Shown: positions 37,211-46,703, numbered from the stretch's first letter. The stretch: 64,000 nt of DNA from Rhizobium sp. RM (GCF_013390595.1 NZ_JACAWV010000023.1:1-64000), one strand, 5' to 3'. The notes: a model not told the origin generated them from the letters alone. Program-made: numbers and translations.

Positions 37211-38188
37211 TCAGGCAGCAACGGCAAGTGCCGGCACCAGATGACATGCAGCCGTGCGTCCCGGCGCGATCGCGCGAAGCTCCGGCACCGTATTGCGGCA
37301 CTGCGCAGTTGCCATCGGACAACGGGGATGGAACGCACAGCCCGTTGGCCTGCTCGCCGGATTTGGCGGTTCGCCTTGCAGGATCACACGCCCTTCGAGC
37401 GGTCTGCCGGGAACCGGAACACTCGACACCAGCGCTTTGGTATAAGGATGCTGGGGTGTCCGGAAAATCACGTCGGAGGATGCTTCTTCGACAATACGGC
37501 CGAGATACATCACGGCGACACGGTCAGCGATATTGCGAACGACCTTGAGATCGTGGCTGATGAAGACCATCGCGATATCGTGATGTTCCTGTAGATCGCG
37601 CAACATGTTGACGACCTGTGCCTGGATGGAGACATCGAGCGCTGAAACTGGTTCATCACAAACAAGAAGCCTGGGACGCGACGCCAGTGCACGGGCGATG
37701 ACGGCTCGCTGGCGCTGGCCTCCTGAAAGTTCATGGGGATAGCGCCCTGCCTGATCGGCACGCAGACCGACCGCACTCATAAGCTCGCTAACGCGTGAAG
37801 CAACGTGCTCTTTCGGAACAAGAGAATGGATCTCCAGAGGCTCGCCGATCTGCGCAGCGATCGTCAGGCGCCGGTCGAGGGCCGAAAGCGGGTCCTGGTA
37901 GACGAGCTGCATTTTTGCACGCAGCTTGCGCCATTGCGGCGTGCCGAAAGCTGGCATCGACTGTCCCTCAAAAGAGACGTTTCCCCCCTGTGGCGCGTCA
38001 ATTCCAAGCAACATCCGACCGAGTGTCGATTTTCCAGATCCGCTTTCACCGACAATCCCGAGTGTTTCACCGGGACGAACCGAGAGCGACACGCCGTCGA
38101 CTGCCCGCACGGGTGTCTGTTTTCCAAAGACGCCACGCCGCACCTGATAGGTTCTGACCAGATCCCGTGCTTCAATCAGATTTGCCAT
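37211..38188 (-). CDS. peptide/opine ABC transporter ATP-binding protein (DppF/OppF type)
   Basis: A 325-residue ATPase. [16 protein letters not shown] is Walker A, ELSGGQRQRAVIARAL the signature and LLVCDEPVSALDVSIQ Walker B. The C-terminus has the Cys-containing oligopeptide-type extension (CAFHPRCPMATAQC) seen in families that carry an Fe-S-like or Zn site. The ATG lies one base after the stop of its partner ATPase, so the two are coupled. Confidence 0.92.
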   Translation of the reverse strand: MANLIEARDLVRTYQVRRGVFGKQTPVRAVDGVSLSVRPGETLGIVGESGSGKSTLGRMLLGIDAPQGGNVSFEGQSMPAFGTPQWRKLRAKMQLVYQDPLSALDRRLTIAAQIGEPLEIHSLVPKEHVASRVSELMSAVGLRADQAGRYPHELSGGQRQRAVIARALASRPRLLVCDEPVSALDVSIQAQVVNMLRDLQEHHDIAMVFISHDLKVVRNIADRVAVMYLGRIVEEASSDVIFRTPQHPYTKALVSSVPVPGRPLEGRVILQGEPPNPASRPTGCAFHPRCPMATAQCRNTVPELRAIAPGRTAACHLVPALAVAA

Positions 38189-38189
38189 G

Positions 38190-39188
38190 TCAGAACGCTC
38201 CTTCAAGGACCGGGCTCCGGCTCATTTTTGGCGTTGAACCGAGCGGCCGAAGGCAGGCAATTCTGCGGCCATCGGACGCCGCCGATATTTCCGGCCTTTG
38301 TGTTCGACAGGCATCGACGACATTCGAACAGCGGGGCGAAAACGCGCACCCTTCCGGCAGGTGCCGTGGATCGGGGACGGTTCCGGGAATGGGAACAAGG
38401 CGCTTGCGTTCACCATCGAGGCTGGGAAGTGCATCGAAAAGACCACGGGTGTAGGGATGGCGTGGGTTGGCAAACAAGGCGGAAATTTCGCCCTGTTCAA
38501 CGACGCGACCCGCATACATCACGAGTGCACGCTCACAGACCTGCGCAACGGCGCCAAGGTCGTGGCTGATGAACACCGTCGCCATGCCGGTTTCGCGGCG
38601 AAGTTCAATAAGAAGGTCGAGGATCTGCGCCTGAATGGTTGCATCGAGCGCAGTCGTCGGCTCATCGGCAATCAGGAGATCAGGTTCGCCGGCTAGCGCC
38701 ATGGCGATCATCAGACGCTGACACTGGCCGCCGGAGAATTCATGCGGAAAAAGGTCGATACGACGACGTGCATCGGGAATTCCGACCATATCCAGCAAAC
38801 GCAACGCTTCAGCTTTGAGCGCTTCGCCCCTCAAGCCGCGATGAAGAGACAGCGCCTCGGTGATCTGGCGCCCGATGCGAATGACAGGATTGAGCGACGA
38901 AGACGGATCCTGGAAAATCATGGCGATCTTACCGCCACGTACGGCCTCAAGTGCGGCGCGCGGTTGTCCAACAAGCTCGCGACCTTCGACGCTCACCGAA
39001 CCGGTAACGCTCGCCTTACCGGGCAAAAGACCAAGAGCTGCAAGCCAGGTGACGGACTTGCCACAGCCTGATTCACCGACGAGACCAATCGCCTCGCCGC
39101 GTTTCACATCGAGATCGATGCCATGCAACACCTGAACGCCATCGAAGGAAACCTTGAGGTTACGCAACTCCACAAGATTGGACGTCAT
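38190..39188 (-). CDS. peptide/opine ABC transporter ATP-binding protein (DppD/OppD type)
   Basis: A 332-residue ATPase: GESGCGKSVTWLAAL (Walker A), FSGGQCQRLMIAMAL (signature, with Cys in place of the common Arg/Gln), LLIADEPTTALDATIQ (Walker B) and the C-terminal FSPRCSNVVDAC oligopeptide extension. The ATG of MTSNLVEL has AAAGGTGAG at good spacing; an upstream in-frame GTG is less likely. It forms a heterodimer with the DppF-type protein. Confidence 0.92.
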   Translation of the reverse strand: MTSNLVELRNLKVSFDGVQVLHGIDLDVKRGEAIGLVGESGCGKSVTWLAALGLLPGKASVTGSVSVEGRELVGQPRAALEAVRGGKIAMIFQDPSSSLNPVIRIGRQITEALSLHRGLRGEALKAEALRLLDMVGIPDARRRIDLFPHEFSGGQCQRLMIAMALAGEPDLLIADEPTTALDATIQAQILDLLIELRRETGMATVFISHDLGAVAQVCERALVMYAGRVVEQGEISALFANPRHPYTRGLFDALPSLDGERKRLVPIPGTVPDPRHLPEGCAFSPRCSNVVDACRTQRPEISAASDGRRIACLRPLGSTPKMSRSPVLEGAF

Positions 39189-39249
39189 CGCGCTCACCTT
39201 TCCTATTGTTAGGAATGTTCAAACCGTCTTTAGAAACGGCAATAGAAAT

Positions 39250-39276
39250 GCCGGCCGCTCTTATCGGGCGGCCGGC
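39250..39276 (-). terminator. GC-rich hairpin between receptor and ATPase genes
   Basis: GCCGGCCGC pairs with GCGGCCGGC (9 bp) just past the receptor stop, within the operon. Without a T run it probably slows or partly stops transcription, or stabilises the receptor mRNA, giving more receptor than transporter. Confidence 0.5.
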
Positions 39277-39291
39277 GCAATTTTTGATCGA

Positions 39292-40926
39292 TCAGGTCGA
39301 CCAGTTGTTGGAGCGGAAGTCCATTGCGAAGGCGGGCGCGGCCTTCCACTTGAGCGACTTCTTCATGCCGGTGAAGACGGCGTTCTGGTGCAGAACCTGA
39401 TAGACGGGATCTTCGCGCTCGCAGATTTCGAGCATGCGCGCGAAGGCCTTCTTGCGCTGATCGTGATCGGTCGAGGTTTCCATAACGACGGAGAGCTTGT
39501 TAACCTCCTCGTTTGACCAGTCCTTCTTCTGCTGCACTTCACCGTTCGGACCGAACTGCGTGACCATCGGCGTGATCGGATCGTTGATGGAGTTTCCGGC
39601 TGACCAGTCACGCACGCCCTTGACGCCCTGCGGATCGTGAATCTGAGCCCAGTTTTCCTTCATTTCGATCTCGACGTTGAGGCCGACCTGTTTCCACATC
39701 TCGACCATGATCTGCGCATTGGCAGTCTGGTTGGTGTAGTAGTTGTTGAGCAGGCGATATGGGATCGGGTCGCCTTTGTAACCGGCTTCCTTAAGGAGCT
39801 TCTGCGCCAGTTCCGGATTGAACTCCGGAGCGGCCCAGCCATCGACGAACATCTTCGTCGCGCTGTAGGAATCGAACTGGAGACCGGCCGGGATAACCGT
39901 CTGGCCACCCCAGAGCGCCTCGACGATAGCCTGACGGTCGATCGAATGGGTCATTGCGCGACGCACGAGCGGATTTGCAAGGATCGGGTTCTGGGTGTTG
40001 AAGACCGAAATACGATGGTTCCAGATAACGGAATTCTGTACTTCAAGGCCTGGCGCTGCCGCAACGGTGGCGATCTGGTCAGGCGGCAGATCGCAGGCGA
40101 AATCATACTCGCCTGAGAGCAGGCCGTTCACGCGCGACGCAACTTCCGGAACCTCGACGAAACGGATTTCCTGAAGTGGCGGACGGCCGCCCCAATATTC
40201 ATCGAAAGCAACGAGCGTCAGCGAAACGTCGGGCTTGTATTCGCCGACCATGTAAGGGCCTGTGGTGACTGGCTTGCGCGCCCACTCCGCATAGGACGCA
40301 GCCTCATCCCAGGCGCGACGGTTGGCGATCTGGCTGCCACCGGAGTAGAGACGTCCTTCCAATGTGACGTCCGGCGTGGCGTTGTGAAAACGCACGGTAT
40401 ATTTATCGACGGCTTCAACACCTGCCAGCGCCGGCCAAAGACGCCGTGCTGCACCAGGCACAACGGCCGGCAATTCCTTGACGGTCGCAGGTTTGTTGTC
40501 GGCCTCGAAGATCGTCTTGCCGCCCTTCGGCTCAGTGTTACCGAACACCCGCTCCTTGGAAAAGGAGAACACCACGTCTTCAGCCGTCAATTCGTCGCCA
40601 TTGTGGAACTTGACGCCCTGGCGAAGCTTCAGTTCGAGGGTCTTGTCATCGATGCGCTTCCATTCCGTCGCCAGTCCGGCAACAGGTCCCTGATTGCCCA
40701 TCCAGTCGCGCAGGATCAGGCCTTCCCAAAGGTTCGGGTAAAAGACCCGCTCACCGACGTTCGACTGTTCGTACCAGACATCGAGTGTGTTGTTGTTGGT
40801 GATCTTCTGCACAGCGATCGTTACCGACGGCCGCTGACCCTGGCTGAATGACATGCGTGGCAAGATGAGCGTGCCTGCGGCAGCGCCCATCAATCCAAGC
40901 GCGTGGCGACGATTGATGGAAAGCAT
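39292..40926 (-). CDS. peptide/opine ABC transporter solute-binding protein
   Basis: A 544-residue family 5 receptor with a Tat-like leader (INRRHALGLMGAAAG). SBP_5 landmarks include LATEWKRIDDKTLELKLRQG, VKFHNGDELTAEDVVFSF and VRRAMTHSIDRQAIVEAL. GAAGGAG precedes the ATG. It is the first gene of an operon with both ATPases, both permeases, GDPD and an isomerase, and it diverges from the SorC-type regulator. Ligands of the family include peptides, nickel, opines and agrocinopines; the GDPD neighbour favours a sugar phosphodiester. Confidence 0.9.
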   Translation of the reverse strand: MLSINRRHALGLMGAAAGTLILPRMSFSQGQRPSVTIAVQKITNNNTLDVWYEQSNVGERVFYPNLWEGLILRDWMGNQGPVAGLATEWKRIDDKTLELKLRQGVKFHNGDELTAEDVVFSFSKERVFGNTEPKGGKTIFEADNKPATVKELPAVVPGAARRLWPALAGVEAVDKYTVRFHNATPDVTLEGRLYSGGSQIANRRAWDEAASYAEWARKPVTTGPYMVGEYKPDVSLTLVAFDEYWGGRPPLQEIRFVEVPEVASRVNGLLSGEYDFACDLPPDQIATVAAAPGLEVQNSVIWNHRISVFNTQNPILANPLVRRAMTHSIDRQAIVEALWGGQTVIPAGLQFDSYSATKMFVDGWAAPEFNPELAQKLLKEAGYKGDPIPYRLLNNYYTNQTANAQIMVEMWKQVGLNVEIEMKENWAQIHDPQGVKGVRDWSAGNSINDPITPMVTQFGPNGEVQQKKDWSNEEVNKLSVVMETSTDHDQRKKAFARMLEICEREDPVYQVLHQNAVFTGMKKSLKWKAAPAFAMDFRSNNWST

Positions 40927-41274
40927 CGTGATTTCTCCTTCGAGAGATGACAGACGACGATGGGCCGAAACGGAAAACCCGTCTCTGCACCGTTTTGATG
41001 AAGGGCTTTTTACGGCCCGGTGAAGTTTTGATGACGGCCCCGCGCGGTTACCGCGAAGGGCAGATTTCAGGTGTGAACAGTTGGCCAACCGAAAAAATTA
41101 CGGACCTTGAGAACACTGTCACAATCGAAAGTTACGAGGTTCATGTGGTCGCCGTTTCGGAGGGCCGCACTATGCTGGATCATTGATTCGGGAAGCGTGG
41201 GCTCTTGCGAACCGGATGGGCTTGACCACGCCTCCCTCTGCGGCCAATGATTAAGTTACAAATGTTACGCACAT
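40927..41274. promoter_or_regulatory. 348-base divergent control region with candidate SorC operators
   Basis: No gene is supported here. TGTCACAATCGAAAGTTAC (41117-41135) shares TGTCACAAT and AAGTTAC elements with the stretch at 41253-41283 just before and across the regulator start, where AAGTTAC, GTTAC and TGTGACAATT recur, partly inverted. These repeats are good candidate operators for the adjacent SorC-type regulator, controlling itself and the ABC operon. Confidence 0.45.
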
Positions 41275-42252
41275 GTGACAATTGATACGGGGGATGGTTT
41301 GGATAACCGGGATATGATGGTGAAGGCGGCGTGGCTCTATCACGTCGAAGGATTGACGCAGGCGCATATCGCGGAGCGAATGAACCTCACCCGCAGGCGC
41401 GTCAACGAGTTGCTGGCGATGGCCCTGGATCAGGGTATTGTGCGTATCAGCTTTGCATCCCCACTTGCCGAGAGTGTCGAGCTCGAATCGAAGCTTTGTT
41501 CGGTTTTCGGGCTCGAAGAAGCTGCGGTTGTCATGACACCTGCAGACCCCGGCCAACTGCAGACAGTCATCGGTCGAGCAACGGCAGCCTTTCTCGATAG
41601 GCTTATCCAGGTTCGCAAACCGGCCTCGCTGGGTGTCGGTTGGGGCACGACGTTGCGCGAAACCGTCGAGCACATGACGCCAGTCAACGCGCCCGACATT
41701 AAGGTTCGATCAATGATGGGTGGGCTGACAAGAGGTTCAGAAATCAACACCTTCGAAATCGTACGGCGCTTTGCCAAGGTTCTCGGTGCGGAATGCCATT
41801 ATCTCGCCGCCCCGATTTATGTCGACAGTGCAGGCTCTCGCGACATCATCATGGCGCAACCCGCCTTCCGCGATCTTTTGCAGGAAGCCGCGAATGTCGA
41901 GGCATCGTGCCTCAGCGTTGGGGACCTGACGAAGGAATCACTCCAGGTGCGCTATGGCCTGCCTTCAAAACAGGTCATCGAAGAGTTGCGGGCAGCCGGC
42001 GCGGTGGGAGATATCATCGGGCATTATCTTGATGGGCGCGGCAATCCCGTGGACCACGGCATGAATGAGCGGGTGATTGCGCTCGATCTTGAGGAGTACA
42101 GGCAGATACCGTGCCGGATCATTACCTCTGGGGGCGTTCACAAATACAACTCGTTGCGGGCAGCCTTGTCAGCAGGCCTGGCAACGGTTCTCGTCACAGA
42201 CACCGAGAGCGCAAGGTGGCTTCTTGAAAATCCCGCTCCGCCTCCCGCATGA
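41275..42252 (+). CDS. SorC/DeoR-type sugar-binding transcriptional regulator
   Basis: A 325-residue regulator. The helix-turn-helix (YHVEGLTQAHIAERMNLTRRRVNELL) is followed by the SorC effector domain: SLGVGWGTTLRETVE and GGVHKYNSLRAALSAGLATVLVTD, with PAFRDLLQEAANVEASCLSVGD in between. SorC proteins bind phosphorylated sugars. GTG is the longest start and overlaps the operator-like repeats; TTG at 41299 after GGGGGAT is an alternative. It lies opposite the ABC operon it probably controls. Confidence 0.88.
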   Translation: MTIDTGDGLDNRDMMVKAAWLYHVEGLTQAHIAERMNLTRRRVNELLAMALDQGIVRISFASPLAESVELESKLCSVFGLEEAAVVMTPADPGQLQTVIGRATAAFLDRLIQVRKPASLGVGWGTTLRETVEHMTPVNAPDIKVRSMMGGLTRGSEINTFEIVRRFAKVLGAECHYLAAPIYVDSAGSRDIIMAQPAFRDLLQEAANVEASCLSVGDLTKESLQVRYGLPSKQVIEELRAAGAVGDIIGHYLDGRGNPVDHGMNERVIALDLEEYRQIPCRIITSGGVHKYNSLRAALSAGLATVLVTDTESARWLLENPAPPPA

Positions 42253-42282
42253 GCGAATGTACGCTCTCAAATTCGCTGTTAA

Positions 42283-44250
42283 TCAGCCAGACGACAGTGC
42301 CGCGACCGGATCGAGACGTGATGCGTTGCGAGCCGGCAGGTAACCGAAGACGACGCCAATCAGGGTTGAGCAAACAAAAGCCGCGACGATCGAGGTCCCC
42401 GAGTAAACAAGAGCAAAATTACTACTGAAGAGGCTGAAGGCTGCGCCGAACCCAAGGCCGCCGAGAATGCCGAGCCCCCCCCCGATGATGCACACGAGTA
42501 CAGCCTCGATCAGGAATTGCCTTAGAATATCGCTGCGCCGTGCCCCGACCGCCATCCTGACGCCGATCTCGGAGACACGCTCTGACACTGACACGAGCAT
42601 GATGTTCATGACACCGATGCCGCCGACGAGAAGAGAAATCACCGCGATGGCAGCAACGAGGATCGTCATGGTCCGCGTGGTGCTGGTGATCGTTTCCCTG
42701 ATGTCGTCAGTGTTGAGAATATAGAAATCCTTGGTGCCGTGGCGTTGTGTCAAAAGGGACGTCACCGCTTGTTCCGCCAATGACGCCTCTATATCGTCGC
42801 TCACCTGTACCGTGATACTGCGCAATGAAAGACTGCCGAGAAAGCGGGACTGGACGGCGGTGTATGGGAGATAGAGCGACAGGTTCTGGCTCGAACCGAA
42901 GCCGCCCTGCTGCGCCTGGGTCACACCAACAATGCGGGCTGGAACCTTGCCGATCAGAATGACCTGCCCGACAGGGCTACCGTTGAAGTCGGCAAAGAGC
43001 GACTTACGGGTATTTTCGTCAATCACGACGTCCTGCGCCTTTTCGCGGACACTCGCCGCGTCAAAAAAGCGGCCCTCCGACAGTTTCGTGCCCTTGGCAG
43101 CAAAATACTGGTCACTGACGCCGTTGACGAGCGCGTTTGCTTCCTTCGCCCCGAAGCGGACTGTGCTTGATGTCGATACGGTAGGTGTCACCGCAGCAAC
43201 ATAGGGCTGGCCTGCAAGGGCATCCGCGTCGGAAACCACCAATGTTGTGATTTTTCCCGACCGAATGTCGCCGAAATCCTTGCCTGCGAAGATTTCCAGC
43301 GTATTCGTTCCAAGGCTTGAAATATTCTGTAGCACGCGCTGTTGCGATCCTTGCCCAAGCGCAACGACACCGATGACGGAGGCGATACCGATGATGATGC
43401 CCAGCATCGTCAGGAAAGTACGCAACTTGTGTGCCCGCATGGAAAGAAGCGCCATGCGGAATGCTTCCTTTAGGGATGACCAGATCCCACTTAGGCCACC
43501 TTCTGAAGCAGGTTCGAGTTTCGCGGCTGGGGCCCCTGAGACAACCCTAATTTTCGCGTTGTCGCCCTCCGGGCGATCAGAAATGATTTCCCCATCGCTG
43601 ATTTCAATGATGCGGTCGGCGCGCCTGGCGATTGCCATATCGTGGGTCACGATGACAACTGTGCGCCCTTCGGCGTGCAATTCGCTGAGGATGCGCAGCA
43701 CTTCCTCGCCGCTCGTGCTGTCGAGAGCGCCTGTCGGCTCGTCAGCCAGAATAATACCGGCGTCATTCATCAAGGCGCGGGCGATGGAAACGCGCTGTTG
43801 CTGCCCGCCGGAGAGTTGGCCCGGGCGATGATCCAGTCGCGCGCCCATACCGAGGCGGTTTAACAGCTTCGCAGCATTGCTTTTGCGTCCAGCCTGGGAT
43901 TGCCCCGCATAGATCGCAGGGATCTCCACGTTGCCGAGTGCCGACAGTTCGCCGAGAAGGTGATAGCGCTGAAAGATGAACCCCAGATGTTCGCGCCTGA
44001 GCGCTGATAATGCATCCGCATCGAGATTGGCCGTTTCCTGACCCGCTATCGCATAGGTTCCGGAGGTCGGCCGGTCGAGGCAGCCAAGAATATTCATCAG
44101 CGTCGACTTGCCGGAACCGGACGCTCCGACGATGGCGACCATTTCACCGGCCTCGATCGTCAGATTGACGTTCTTGAGCACGCTGATTGTGCCATCTCCG
44201 GAGGGGTATTCGCGGCTGACCGCCTTAAGCGCAATGAGTGGCTCGCCCAT
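42283..44250 (-). CDS. macB: MacB-type ABC transporter, ATPase fused to permease
   Basis: A 655-residue protein. The N-terminal ATPase has Walker [13 protein letters not shown], signature [15 protein letters not shown] and Walker [14 protein letters not shown]. The C-terminal half has four membrane helices around a large periplasmic domain, with [15 protein letters not shown] at the first helix and the FtsX-like [21 protein letters not shown]. It works with MacA and an outer-membrane TolC-like channel to export macrolides, peptides or other molecules. It starts 3 bases after macA. Confidence 0.92.
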   Translation of the reverse strand: MGEPLIALKAVSREYPSGDGTISVLKNVNLTIEAGEMVAIVGASGSGKSTLMNILGCLDRPTSGTYAIAGQETANLDADALSALRREHLGFIFQRYHLLGELSALGNVEIPAIYAGQSQAGRKSNAAKLLNRLGMGARLDHRPGQLSGGQQQRVSIARALMNDAGIILADEPTGALDSTSGEEVLRILSELHAEGRTVVIVTHDMAIARRADRIIEISDGEIISDRPEGDNAKIRVVSGAPAAKLEPASEGGLSGIWSSLKEAFRMALLSMRAHKLRTFLTMLGIIIGIASVIGVVALGQGSQQRVLQNISSLGTNTLEIFAGKDFGDIRSGKITTLVVSDADALAGQPYVAAVTPTVSTSSTVRFGAKEANALVNGVSDQYFAAKGTKLSEGRFFDAASVREKAQDVVIDENTRKSLFADFNGSPVGQVILIGKVPARIVGVTQAQQGGFGSSQNLSLYLPYTAVQSRFLGSLSLRSITVQVSDDIEASLAEQAVTSLLTQRHGTKDFYILNTDDIRETITSTTRTMTILVAAIAVISLLVGGIGVMNIMLVSVSERVSEIGVRMAVGARRSDILRQFLIEAVLVCIIGGGLGILGGLGFGAAFSLFSSNFALVYSGTSIVAAFVCSTLIGVVFGYLPARNASRLDPVAALSSG

Positions 44251-44253
44251 GGC

Positions 44254-45486
44254 TCAGAATCCCATCGGCGGCGGTCCACCACCTGGGCCACCGACTGCAG
44301 TCGTCGTGACCTGAGATGACGCCTCGCCCGTTACCACACGCTCGTGTTCGGCAAGGCCGGAACGAACCTCGACCGTAACCTTGTTGTTCAGTCCGGTCTC
44401 GACCTTGCGGTCGACGACTTTGCCATCGTCGGCGAGGACACGAACCGAATAGGCGCCATCTCCAAGCTGCGCACCGAGAGCAGCAGCAGGGATGGTCAGG
44501 ACGTTTTTGGCATCTCCGAGGACAATGTGAACCTCGGCAGTCATGTACGTCCGAAGCTTCCCATCCGGGTTCGGCACGTTGAAAACGCCATTGTAATAGA
44601 TCGCCTCGGACGAAGAGGTCGAACTCGACGAGGAAGACGACGACGTTGAGGAACTGGATGAACTGAAGCTGGAATCGCTGCGCACAGACTCTGGCGCAGG
44701 CTCGATCGAGGCAAGCGTCGCCTCGTAGCGTTTGTTGGGTTCTCCGAGCACGGTAAAATAGACAGGCAGATCTGGCTGAACGCGGGTGATGTCGGCTTCG
44801 GATATCTCCGTACGAACGGTCATGCTGTCGAGCTGGCCAAGAATAACGATGGTCGGTGCAGATTGCGTTGCATTAACCGTCTGGCCTTCCTGGCTGACGA
44901 TAGAAAGCACAGTACCGGCGATCGGTGCAGTAATCCTTGTGTAGTCGAGATTGGCTTGTGCTGTTTCGACGGCAACCTGCGCTTCTTCGATCTGCGCGTC
45001 CAGCGCCTGGATTTGCGCTTCGGTGACAGCAAGAGCAGCGGCTGCGCTTTCCAGATCCGCGCGAGATGTCGTATTTTTTGAGGCCATGTCTTTTTGGCGG
45101 GCAAGGCTTTGATTGTTGAGAAGCAGCGTTGCTTCTTTTTCAAGGCGCTGAGCCTTAACGTTTGCAAGTGCCGCCTTCGCGGTCCTGAGACTGTTCAGCT
45201 GTGTTACGGAATCAATCTCGGCGATCAGATCGCCCGCTTTGACGACGTCGCCAAGAGCGATCTTGACTGCAGTAATGCGGCCTGAGGCCTGGGCGCCGAC
45301 GGCAACCAGGCGAGATGGCTTCAGGGTGCCGGTCGCAAGCACAGTCTGCTCAACATCTCCTCGCGTCACCGCAGCCGTCATGACATTTGGTGTCGCAGCA
45401 CTGCTATATTGCGAAGAGATCCAGAAGCCGCCTGCCGCGAGGATCGCGAGAGCGATGAACGCGCCTGTCTTGCGTGCCGTTTTCAT
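44254..45486 (-). CDS. macA: MacA-type periplasmic adaptor with a poly-Ser insert
   Basis: A 410-residue membrane-fusion protein: N-terminal anchor (GAFIALAILAAGGFWI), lipoyl halves (GTLKPSRLVAVGAQASGR and ITAPIAGTVLS), a coiled-coil hairpin (~95-180) and beta-barrel domains. Residues ~265-293 are almost entirely Ser with a few Thr, before EAIYYNGVF, an unusual loop in the beta-barrel part. The C-terminus is Gly/Pro rich. It links MacB to an outer-membrane channel. A trailing small gene in the same direction lies upstream, so the block may be one operon. Confidence 0.92.
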   Translation of the reverse strand: MKTARKTGAFIALAILAAGGFWISSQYSSAATPNVMTAAVTRGDVEQTVLATGTLKPSRLVAVGAQASGRITAVKIALGDVVKAGDLIAEIDSVTQLNSLRTAKAALANVKAQRLEKEATLLLNNQSLARQKDMASKNTTSRADLESAAAALAVTEAQIQALDAQIEEAQVAVETAQANLDYTRITAPIAGTVLSIVSQEGQTVNATQSAPTIVILGQLDSMTVRTEISEADITRVQPDLPVYFTVLGEPNKRYEATLASIEPAPESVRSDSSFSSSSSSTSSSSSSSSTSSSEAIYYNGVFNVPNPDGKLRTYMTAEVHIVLGDAKNVLTIPAAALGAQLGDGAYSVRVLADDGKVVDRKVETGLNNKVTVEVRSGLAEHERVVTGEASSQVTTTAVGGPGGGPPPMGF

Positions 45487-45506
45487 GTGTCTTTCCTGTC
45501 CGATAA

Positions 45507-45731
45507 TTATCGGGTAGCCGCTCTTTTCGAAACTGCCTTGGTGCAGTTGGCTTGGGCGGTCTTTCCATTCGCCATCTTCTGCTTGGCCTTTGTGCAGACA
45601 GAAGCTGGCTGTTTTTCCTCCTGGCGTGTCTTGGCCGGAGTTGGCGAAGAAGGCTTGTCTTTCGCAAAGGCAACCGACAATGCGAGGCTCAGACCGAAGA
45701 GAGACGCCAGTGCGCCGTAGAAATATTTCAT
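45507..45731 (-). CDS. small exported Lys-rich protein, 74 aa
   Basis: MKYFYGALASLFGLSLALSVAFA is a signal peptide. The mature part is Lys/Ala/Gln-rich with two Cys (ASVCTKAKQKMANG, NCTKAV) that could form a disulfide. The ATG follows AAGGACATCAGG. I do not recognise the family. It precedes macA by 20 bases and may be co-expressed with the efflux genes. Confidence 0.65.
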   Translation of the reverse strand: MKYFYGALASLFGLSLALSVAFAKDKPSSPTPAKTRQEEKQPASVCTKAKQKMANGKTAQANCTKAVSKRAATR

Positions 45732-45803
45732 CCTGATGTCCTTTTGAATTCGCGCGGGGGACCGCAAGTCCGCGATCCCCCGGCTAGACCGTTTCCGGCC
45801 GGG

Positions 45804-45839
45804 TTCCTCCTTTACTGGGGGGCAGTTTTAAAGGAGGAA
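45804..45839. repeat. 10-bp inverted repeat in an intergenic gap
   Basis: TTCCTCCTTT and AAAGGAGGAA form a perfect 10-bp stem with a 16-base loop between the exported LTXXQ-like gene and the small Lys-rich gene. A second imperfect GC hairpin lies at 45755-45782. They may terminate or attenuate; the AGGAGG sequence is palindromic rather than a ribosome site for a visible ORF. Confidence 0.4.
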
Positions 45840-45851
45840 TTTCTGATTTAG

Positions 45852-46502
45852 TCAGCCTCTCGGCCCGTCGTTATCATCCCAATCCGCATCACTGGAGGGC
45901 GACCCCTGCATTGGATCCTGCATCGGATCTTTGGGGCCCATCAGGGCGGGACCAGGAGGAGGCGTAATCATCCTCTCTATTCCGGCGAGCTTCGCCAGTT
46001 GGTCCGATGTCAGGACTGTGCGCAACGTTTGGACTGCACCTTGCAGGGCCTTGGCCTTTTCAGCCTTGGCAAGGATTGCACCCGCCAGCCGCTCACCAGG
46101 CAGACCGGCTTCAGAAACTTCGTCTGTCCGGAGCTGCGCGGCAGGCAATTTCTCCCTGCCGGACGCATCCGCTGCGAAGTCAGGCAACGGCCGCGGCGGT
46201 CTGGGACCAAGGGAAAGTACGTCCTGCAAAGCGGTCGTATACGAGCGCCATGGACCGAGCTGATCCGGAGTGATGCCGATATAGACTTCCACCGCAGAAA
46301 GCTGCGCTGCGAGCCCAAAGGTAAAATGAACGGCGACGTCGTCCATCCGCGCCGGCGGTGGAAGGTGGTCTGGACGGACAGGGGTTGCCTGCTCTTTCGT
46401 TCCATTCTGCGGAGGCACATCCTGCGCTACGGCAGGCAAGACCACGGCGGCGCCACATATGACGGCGGAGACGACGGCAGTAATCAACAGAGGCTGTTTC
46501 AT
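45852..46502 (-). CDS. exported LTXXQ/Spy-CpxP-like protein
   Basis: A 216-residue protein with a signal peptide (MKQPLLITAVVSAVICGAA, end VAQ). Helical segments follow with VEVYIGITPDQLGPWRSYTTAL and LRTVLTSDQLAKLAGIE, which resemble the LTxxQ repeats of periplasmic Spy/CpxP stress chaperones. The C-terminus is Pro/Asp/Met-rich. The start is set by GGGAAGGAAAG. It diverges from the two-component system, which probably controls it in response to envelope stress. Confidence 0.7.
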   Translation of the reverse strand: MKQPLLITAVVSAVICGAAVVLPAVAQDVPPQNGTKEQATPVRPDHLPPPARMDDVAVHFTFGLAAQLSAVEVYIGITPDQLGPWRSYTTALQDVLSLGPRPPRPLPDFAADASGREKLPAAQLRTDEVSEAGLPGERLAGAILAKAEKAKALQGAVQTLRTVLTSDQLAKLAGIERMITPPPGPALMGPKDPMQDPMQGSPSSDADWDDNDGPRG

Positions 46503-46703
46503 CTTTCTTTCCTTCCCTTGTGGGGCATGGAAAGAGATTATGGGGGCAGAGTTTCCCTCCTTCGTCCCAATGTTTCTGGTCTTGGCCCGTTTGGCCATTT
46601 TTGTAAACGAATGTTTCCGGACGAGCGTCAGAAAGCTTTCGTTGCAAAAATCCGGCTTTTATTTCTGCCGTTTCGATATAGTGCCGCCAAAAGGTTGGAT
46701 AAA

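Noticed and set aside
36833-37594. A 253-codon plus-strand frame opposite the DppB permease and DppF ATPase
   Set aside because: Low-complexity His/Arg-rich antisense sequence crossing two real genes.
45999-46703. An N-terminal extension of the response regulator giving 478 residues
   Set aside because: The extension is antisense to the exported LTXXQ-like gene; the receiver domain starts naturally at the ATG at 46704.
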